Assembly (NCBI RefSeq): GCF_000974805.1
Contig: NZ_BBQZ01000005.1
Span: forward strand, 124,001 to 188,000
Direction: 5' to 3'
From: Demequina salsinemoris
GTDB lineage: Bacteria > Actinomycetota > Actinomycetes > Actinomycetales > Demequinaceae
DNA length: 64,000 nt
The notes beneath the pieces are model-generated. The model had not been told where the DNA came from. It saw nothing but the letters and a program-made list of their open reading frames with translations, and did no database searches. Below, piece by piece: positions 59,111 through 64,000 of this stretch (its first letter is position 1; every line of letters starts with the position of its first letter). Made by a program: the position numbers and the translations under genes.

Positions 59111-59683
59111 ATGACGACCTCGCCTGGCCGTGTCCGCGCCTATCTCGCCACCTCGGCGGATGGGTTCATCGCGGGGCCCGACGACGAGATCGGTTGGCTT
59201 CAGGAGCCCCGCAACTCGGGGGTGCCGATGGCTGTCGAGCCGTGGTCGGAGAGGGTGCCCGACGGGACCACGTACGACGAGTTCGCGGCCACAGTCGGCT
59301 GCATGCTCATGGGGCGCAGGACGTTCGACGTCGCGTGCGGGTTCGGGACCTGGCCCTACGGCGACCTGCCCGTGCTCGTCGCCACCAATCGCCCGCTGCC
59401 GGAGTCGAGCACGGTGACCGCGGTGACGGGCGACATCGAGGAGCTCATCGAGGCAGCGCACGAGCTCGCGGGCGGCGCGGACGTCTACGTCGACGGGGGA
59501 TCGCTCATCAGGCAGGCGCTCGTCGCGGACCTGATCGACGAGCTCATCATCACGATGATCCCCACCGTGCTCGGCGACGGGGTGCGGCTGTTCGAGGCGC
59601 CGATGCGGCGGATCGATCTCGCCGTCGCCGACGTGCGTCGCTACGGCGACGGCTACGTGCAGATCCACTACCGCTTCGAGTAG
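59111..59683 (+). CDS. RibD C-terminal-like dihydrofolate reductase-fold protein
   Basis: 190 aa. RVRAYLATSADGFIAGPDDEIGWL is the first strand and loop of the RibD_C/DHFR-like fold; MLMGRRTFDVACGFGTWPY and GADVYVDGGSLIRQALVADLIDELIITMIPTVLGDGVRLF (in parts) carry the NADPH-binding GG and the conserved Ile-Pro-x-x-Leu-Gly-x-G. Stand-alone members of this family act on unknown substrates; a role in riboflavin or folate synthesis is not implied by neighbours. A longer upstream start lacks family resemblance. Confidence 0.9.
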   Translation: MTTSPGRVRAYLATSADGFIAGPDDEIGWLQEPRNSGVPMAVEPWSERVPDGTTYDEFAATVGCMLMGRRTFDVACGFGTWPYGDLPVLVATNRPLPESSTVTAVTGDIEELIEAAHELAGGADVYVDGGSLIRQALVADLIDELIITMIPTVLGDGVRLFEAPMRRIDLAVADVRRYGDGYVQIHYRFE

Positions 59684-59724
59684 CAGGCGCTCCCGGCCGC
59701 CGGCTCGTGAGGCCGGGCGGCCAC

Positions 59725-59734
59725 CGCATCGTCC
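59725..59734 (+). repeat. single CGCATCGTCC copy 3' of the RibD-like gene
   Basis: An exact decamer lies 42 bases after the stop at 59683, in the same orientation relative to the upstream gene as all other 3'-side copies. It ends 8 bases before the stop of convergent trmL. Confidence 0.85.
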
Positions 59735-59742
59735 TCGCTGGA

Positions 59743-60216
59743 TCAGACGTGGCCGTCGAAGTCCGCTTGCCGCGCGGCCTCGTACGCCGCGATAGCGGCG
59801 GAGTTCGAGAGGTTGAGCGAGCGGCGTCCGGGCAGCATCGGGATGCGCACCCACTGAGTGACCCGAGGGTGGTTCAGGACCTCGTCCGGCAGCCCCGTCG
59901 GCTCGGGGCCGAACAGGAGCAGGTCCGTCGGCCGGTACTCGACGTCGGTGTAGCGCGTCGTGCCCTTGCCGGTGAAGGCGTAGACGCGCGCGTCGGGCAT
60001 CTCGTCGAGCAGCGCGTCGAGGGTCGGGTGGATCGTGACGGTCGCGAGGTCGTGGTAGTCCAGCCCCGCGCGCTTGAGGCGCGGCTCGTCCATCTCGAAG
60101 CCGAGCGGCTCGATCAGGCGCAGCGGGCACCCGGTCACCGCCGACAGGCGGATCGCATTGCCCGTGTTGTTCGGGATGCGCGGCTCGAAGAACACGATCG
60201 ACGGCAGCACGGTCAT
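59743..60216 (-). CDS. trmL: tRNA (cytidine/uridine-34-2'-O)-methyltransferase
   Basis: 157 aa, SPOUT fold of TrmL type. FFEPRIPNNTGNAIRLSAVTGCPL is motif 1. The knot region reads LLLFGPEPTGLPDEVL (motif 2) and IPMLPGRRSLNLSNSAAIAAYEA (motif 3), which forms the SAM pocket. It methylates the ribose of the wobble base in tRNA-Leu isoacceptors. It is co-directional with clcA upstream, separated by the three-copy decamer cluster. Confidence 0.95.
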   Translation of the reverse strand: MTVLPSIVFFEPRIPNNTGNAIRLSAVTGCPLRLIEPLGFEMDEPRLKRAGLDYHDLATVTIHPTLDALLDEMPDARVYAFTGKGTTRYTDVEYRPTDLLLFGPEPTGLPDEVLNHPRVTQWVRIPMLPGRRSLNLSNSAAIAAYEAARQADFDGHV

Positions 60217-60248
60217 GCGCGACAGTCTCCCACGAGCGCAGGGGGCCG

Positions 60249-60290
60249 GGACGATGCGGGCAGGGACGATGCGGGGGCAGGGACGATGCG
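60249..60290 (-). repeat. three decamer copies between clcA and trmL
   Basis: GGACGATGCG starts at 60249, 60264 and 60281 on the plus strand (spacings 15 and 17), i.e. CGCATCGTCC on the minus strand, the sense strand of both flanking genes. The cluster lies 27 bases after the clcA stop. The unit is CGCATCGTCCCTGCC(CC). Confidence 0.9.
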
Positions 60291-60316
60291 GCGGTCGGGT
60301 TCGGCTCGGGGTGCCC

Positions 60317-62071
60317 CTACGCCTTGGCTGCCATCCTCTTCAGCACGGCCTCCTGGCGCAGCCAGCCCACGAGCTCGCCGTCGTCGTCGAGCACGGGCAG
60401 GCCGTCGTTCTCCTCGCCGTCGAGGATCCCGTCGAGGACCTCCTCGACGGGAGTGTCGGGGCTCACGAAGTCGCGCCACTCGATCAGCTGCGAGACGGTG
60501 ACCGTCTCGGCGTCATCGTCGCCGGACATGGCGGACGCGGCGGCGGTGAGGGTGACGACGCCCACGTACTCGCCGTGGTCGGTCACGACGGGGAGGGACT
60601 TGCGGGGGATCGCGAGCATCCTGTCCATCGCCTCGGATGCGGTCAGGCGCGGCGACACGGTGCGCGGCGCGGTCCGCATGAGCGACTGGACGGTGACGCC
60701 GGCGAGCGTCGTGGCGCCAGGGCGGCGGGTGAGGTCCACGCCGCGGCGACGCAGCTTCGCGGTGTAGATCGAGTCCTTGCTGAGGTGGGAGGTGATCATC
60801 GTGGAGACGACCACCGCGAGCAGCAGCGGCAGGATGATCGTGTACTCGCCCGTGAGCTCGAACAGGATGATCACGGCCGTGATGGGCGCGCGCGACGCTC
60901 CGCCGAACACCGCGGCCATGCCCACCAGGGCGTACGCGCCCGGGGTGATCCCAGCGTCGGGCACGAGCCACGCGACCGTCTGGCCGAACGCCGCTCCGAG
61001 CATCGCCCCGAGGAACAGTGACGGGGCGAACACGCCGCCGGAGCCGCCGATCGCGATCGTGAGCGACGTCGCGACGACCTTGGCGACCAGGAGGACGATG
61101 AGGAAGCCGATGACGTACTCGCCCGTCACCGCGTTCTCGAGCACCGGGTAGCCGACGCCGTACATCTGCGGGATGAACAGCAGCAGCAGCCCGAGGAGCA
61201 GGCCGCCGACACCCGGCCGGAGCCACTCGGGTCCCTTCCAGATCTTGTCCGCCATGTCCTCGAACCAGTACAGCGCCTTGGTGAAGCCCATCGCGACGAA
61301 CGCGGCGAGCACGCCGAGGACCACGTAGAGGGCGTACTCGCCGACGTTCGACACGTGGAACTCGGGGAGCACCAGGAACGCCTCGTCGCCGAGGACCGCC
61401 CTGGCGATGACGGAGGCGGTGACGGAGGAGAGGACGACGGCGGCGAAGGTGCGCGCCGCGAAGTTCACGAGCAGCAGCTCCATCGCGAAGAAGACGCCCG
61501 CGATCGGGGCGTTGAACGTGGCCGCGATGCCGCCAGCGGCGCCGCATGCGACGAGCAGCCGCACCTGCGACTCGTTGAGGCGCACGGCGCGGGCGAGGCT
61601 CGAGCCGAGCGCCGAGCCGATCTGCACGATCGGCCCCTCACGCCCGACCGAGCCTCCCGAGCCGATCGTGATCGCGGAGGCGAGCGCCTTCACGAGGGCG
61701 ACCTTGACGGGGATCCTGCCTCCGCGCTTGGAGATCGCGTACATGACCTCGGGGACGCCGTGGCCGCGGGCCTCGCGCGCCCACCGGTGGATGATCGGGC
61801 CGTAGATCAGCCCGCCGACCGCGGGGGCCAGGACCACGAAGAAACCCCCGAGCCAGGGGACCCAGGGGTTGGCGGCGTGGTCGGTGACCGCGGAGTAGTC
61901 GGAGTGGCCGGAGAAGATCAGCGTGAAGGTCTGGATCAGCCAGCGGAAGGCGATCGCGCCGAATCCGGCGGCGGCGCCGACGACGAGCGCGAGCGCGATG
62001 AGGGCGGAGTTCTCGGAGCGGCGCAGCCAGGCCAGTGCGCGCTGGGGCAGGGGTGCGGGGGCGGGTGGCAC
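60317..62071 (-). CDS. clcA: ClC-family chloride channel/transporter with CBS domains
   Basis: 584 aa. ClC filters are present: GSGGSVGREGP (gating Glu145), AAFNAPIAGVFF-type segment (TFNAPIAGVFFAMEL), GGSGGVFAPSLFLG. A CBS pair fills about 450-580 (VQSLMRTAPRTVSPRLTASEAM; GLPVLDDDGELVGWL). At the place of the CLC-ec1 proton Glu203 the sequence has AMELLL: the first Glu (198) aligns with E202 and Leu replaces E203, as in channel-type ClCs. I chose the GTG at 62071 because GAGGA lies about 7 bases upstream; a longer frame reaches 62116. Confidence 0.9.
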   Translation of the reverse strand: MPPAPAPLPQRALAWLRRSENSALIALALVVGAAAGFGAIAFRWLIQTFTLIFSGHSDYSAVTDHAANPWVPWLGGFFVVLAPAVGGLIYGPIIHRWAREARGHGVPEVMYAISKRGGRIPVKVALVKALASAITIGSGGSVGREGPIVQIGSALGSSLARAVRLNESQVRLLVACGAAGGIAATFNAPIAGVFFAMELLLVNFAARTFAAVVLSSVTASVIARAVLGDEAFLVLPEFHVSNVGEYALYVVLGVLAAFVAMGFTKALYWFEDMADKIWKGPEWLRPGVGGLLLGLLLLFIPQMYGVGYPVLENAVTGEYVIGFLIVLLVAKVVATSLTIAIGGSGGVFAPSLFLGAMLGAAFGQTVAWLVPDAGITPGAYALVGMAAVFGGASRAPITAVIILFELTGEYTIILPLLLAVVVSTMITSHLSKDSIYTAKLRRRGVDLTRRPGATTLAGVTVQSLMRTAPRTVSPRLTASEAMDRMLAIPRKSLPVVTDHGEYVGVVTLTAAASAMSGDDDAETVTVSQLIEWRDFVSPDTPVEEVLDGILDGEENDGLPVLDDDGELVGWLRQEAVLKRMAAKA

Positions 62072-62093
62072 GGGTGCTTCCTCACGTGTACGA

Positions 62094-62132
62094 GTGCAAC
62101 AGTTGCACACTAGCATGCATAAGCATTAGCGT
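62094..62132 (+). promoter_or_regulatory. operator and promoter between clcA and marR
   Basis: GTGCAA-CAG-TTGCAC (62094-62108) is a perfect palindrome overlapping the rightward -35 TTGCAC (62103-62108). TAGCGT (62127-62132) follows after 18 bases and ends 6 bases before the marR ATG, a leaderless start. On the minus strand TAGTGT (62112-62107) may be the clcA -10. One MarR dimer here could control both genes. Confidence 0.65.
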
Positions 62133-62138
62133 CGGCGC

Positions 62139-62618
62139 ATGGATATCGACCGCGACGGGTCGTCGCTCGACCCCACCTCGGAGGCCACCGTCCTCGCCTC
62201 GCGGTCCCTCCTCGGCTTCGTCGTCCGCTCCCTCGCGCCCGTGCTCGAGGAGCTCACGCTCGTGCAGTTCCGGGCGCTCGTGGTCGTGGACGCGGCCGCT
62301 CCCGTGCGGATGGCCGACCTCGCTGAGCGCGTCGGGGTGCACCCGTCCACGCTCAGCCGCACGGTGGATCGCCTCGAGGCCGGCGGCTGGGTCCGTCGTG
62401 TGCCCGTCGAGGGCAACCGGCGGGAGGTCCACGTCGAGCCGACCGCGCGGGGAACCGAGCTCGTCGCCGACGTCACGCATCATCGGCGCGCGGAGATCGC
62501 TGCAGCGCTGACGCGCCTGTCGCCGCCGGACCGCGAGGCGGTGCGGCGAGGGATGGAGCTCTTCGCGGCGGCGGCGGGGGAGGCGGACCCGGAGGAGCTG
62601 CTCGAGCTCGGTCTCTGA
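62139..62618 (+). CDS. MarR-family transcriptional regulator
   Basis: 159 aa. The winged helix is clear: VRMADLAERVGVHPSTLSRTVDRLEAGGWVRRVPVEGNRREVHVEPTARGTELV (helices and wing, in two stretches), with dimerisation helices at both ends. It is divergent from clcA with a palindrome between them, so it probably represses itself and clcA, and possibly the ABC exporter gene 50 bases downstream. Ligand unknown. Confidence 0.92.
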   Translation: MDIDRDGSSLDPTSEATVLASRSLLGFVVRSLAPVLEELTLVQFRALVVVDAAAPVRMADLAERVGVHPSTLSRTVDRLEAGGWVRRVPVEGNRREVHVEPTARGTELVADVTHHRRAEIAAALTRLSPPDREAVRRGMELFAAAAGEADPEELLELGL

Positions 62619-62635
62619 GTGTCACCCCTGGGCCT

Positions 62636-62641
62636 TACGCT
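62636..62641 (+). promoter_or_regulatory. -10 box of the ABC exporter gene
   Basis: TACGCT lies 26 bases before the ATG at 62668, with AGGTGGG between as a ribosome site. Confidence 0.4.
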
Positions 62642-62667
62642 GGCGGTCTAGAACCGAGCGAGGTGGG

Positions 62668-64000
62668 ATGGGTCCAGGCGGGCGCGGCATGGTCCGCAAC
62701 GAGGACGAGGCGAGACGGCTGATCGCCGAGGCGCCTCAGATCCGTGATCTCTGGCGCCGGATAGGCGCCCTGTTCGCGCCCTACCGCGCCCATCTCGCGC
62801 TGACCGCTGTCCTCGTGGTCGCCGCGTCGGGCCTCGCGGTGATCCCCCCGCTCGTGGTGCAGCGGATCTTCGACGAGGCGCTGTTCCCCACGAGTGCCGA
62901 CGGGGTGGTGGGGGCTCCGGACGTCCGCCTCCTCGCGGAGCTCGTCGCGGTGACGATCGCGATCTTCATCGGCGCCGCCGCGCTCGGCGTGTGGCAGACG
63001 TGGGTGACGTCGACGGTCGGCAACCGTGTCACGGGCGACCTTCGCGTGCGGCTGTTCTCTCGGCTGCAGTCCATGGAGCTCGGCTTCTTCACGCGCACCC
63101 GCACGGGAGTGATCCAATCGCGCCTCCAGAACGACGTCGGCGCCGTCTCCGGGGTGCTCACGACCTTCGTCCAATCGATCGTCGGCAACGTCGTCACGGT
63201 GGCCGCGAGCCTTGTCGCGATGCTCCTGCTCGACTGGCGGCTCACGCTCCTGGCCGTGGTGCTCATGCCAGCGCTCGTGATCGTCCAGCGTCGCGTGGGG
63301 CTGGTACGCCAGCGCATCGCGGCCCGGACTCAGGAGAGCCTGTCGGAGATGACCGCGATCACGCAGGAGACGCTCTCGGTGAGCGGCATCCTGCTGTCCA
63401 AGACGTACAACAGGCAGCGGTTCGAGACCGCCCGCTACGGTCGCGAGAACGACACGCAGATCCGCCTCCAGGTGCAGCAGGCGATGTCGGGGCAGTGGTT
63501 CTTCGGGCTCGTCAACATCGTGATGTCCTCCGTCCCTGCGATCGTGTACCTCGCGGCGGGCCTGCTGCTGTCCTCTGGATCGGCCGACGCGGCCGGAGGC
63601 ACGCTCACGGCGGGCACGATCGTGGCCTTCACGACGCTCCAGGCGCGGCTGCTGTTCCCGCTCATGGCGCTCATGCGGGTCGCCTTGGACGTCCAGACGT
63701 CCAAGGCGGTGTTCGCGCGCATCTTCGAGTACCTGGATCTCGAGCCCGCCATCACCGACGCGCCCGACGCTGTCGACGTCACCGAGGCGCCGGGACCGAT
63801 GGGTCGGATCGAGTTCCGTGACGTCGCGTTCCGCTACCCCGGTTCCAGGGACGATGCGGCACCCACCCTGGCAGAGGTCTCGTTCGTGGTGGAGCCGGGC
63901 ACCACGCACGCCTTCGTCGGACCGTCGGGCGCGGGCAAGACCACCATGGTCTACCTGGCGGCGCGGCTGTACGAGGCATCGGCGGGCTCCGTGCTCTTCG
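62668..64000 (+). CDS. ABC exporter (fused membrane and ATPase domains), 3' end outside the window
   Basis: 444 residues are visible. Residues about 30-330 are an ABC_membrane exporter domain with six helices (LFAPYRAHLALTAVLVV; VTGDLRVRLFSRLQSMELGFF; TRTGVIQSRLQNDVGAVSGVL). The ATPase domain starts near 370 (RIEFRDVAFRYPGSRDDA), and Walker A GPSGAGKT is at residues 418-425. The window ends shortly after, before the signature and Walker B. It resembles MsbA/LmrA-type half-transporters. It follows marR by 50 bases; regulation by MarR is possible. A decamer copy at 63849 encodes Asp-Asp-Ala. Confidence 0.93.
   Translation, partial: MGPGGRGMVRNEDEARRLIAEAPQIRDLWRRIGALFAPYRAHLALTAVLVVAASGLAVIPPLVVQRIFDEALFPTSADGVVGAPDVRLLAELVAVTIAIFIGAAALGVWQTWVTSTVGNRVTGDLRVRLFSRLQSMELGFFTRTRTGVIQSRLQNDVGAVSGVLTTFVQSIVGNVVTVAASLVAMLLLDWRLTLLAVVLMPALVIVQRRVGLVRQRIAARTQESLSEMTAITQETLSVSGILLSKTYNRQRFETARYGRENDTQIRLQVQQAMSGQWFFGLVNIVMSSVPAIVYLAAGLLLSSGSADAAGGTLTAGTIVAFTTLQARLLFPLMALMRVALDVQTSKAVFARIFEYLDLEPAITDAPDAVDVTEAPGPMGRIEFRDVAFRYPGSRDDAAPTLAEVSFVVEPGTTHAFVGPSGAGKTTMVYLAARLYEASAGSVLF

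Overview
The window is about 70% GC and reads as chromosomal DNA of a high-GC Gram-positive bacterium. I infer an actinobacterium, probably of the order Micrococcales (Demequina/Cellulomonas-like); the genus is uncertain. The support is the strong GC3 codon bias, group II truncated globin, actinobacterial-type EttA, long-type MalQ, TANNNT -10 boxes and several apparently leaderless start codons. I see no plasmid, integrase, transposase, rRNA or CRISPR array.

Layout. 1-4.2 kb: the end of a polytopic membrane protein, tRNA-Lys, a LURP-one-like protein, a DUF4126 protein, tRNA-His and oligoribonuclease. 4.2-6.2 kb: a self-regulated YtrA-type ABC operon. 6.2-13.6 kb: a TetR/OYE pair, the proton-translocating transhydrogenase pntAB, and a fused luciferase-like/FAD oxidoreductase. 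13.6-15.7 kb: short tandem repeats, a long hairpin, tRNA-Arg and a zinc-binding chemoreceptor. 15.7-23.2 kb: a galactofuranose-type (YtfQRT-YjfF) sugar ABC operon with two operator-like sites, a second YtfR-type ATPase and a LacI regulator. 23.3-28.7 kb: two dynamin/YfjP-like GTPases, an SSB and EttA. 28.7-32.7 kb: a glycine-betaine/proline ABC operon with inverted-repeat elements on both sides. 32.7-42.9 kb: TesB, globin, MscS, MalQ and two tandem aminopeptidases N. 43.1-45.7 kb: an MFS transporter and a carboxylesterase. 45.8-51.9 kb: four tandem membrane diguanylate cyclases. 52.1-56.9 kb: an envelope module of two double-zinc-ribbon proteins around an SPFH-SHOCT protein, resembling Bacillus YdjG/YdjI but with no PspA. 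56.9-64 kb: MFS, lipoprotein, RibD-like reductase, TrmL, a ClC-CBS protein divergent from MarR, and the 5' part of an ABC exporter.

The most unusual signals are these. (1) The non-palindromic 10-mer CGCATCGTCC occurs at least 34 times, evenly on both strands. Three intergenic clusters have three copies each, mostly 17 bp apart, and copies lying 3' of a gene are always oriented the same way. It looks like an uptake-sequence-like or HIP-like dispersed DNA signal. (2) Four ~490-aa diguanylate cyclases have GGDEF at the same residue number (409-413), and all lack the inhibitory RxxD site. They sit beside the PspA-less zinc-ribbon/SPFH module. (3) A four-copy nested inverted repeat lies beside the glycine-betaine operon. 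(4) An 18-bp-arm palindrome has its loop on the -10 box of an apparently leaderless second YtfR gene.

All product names come from reading the translations and motifs; no database search was possible.
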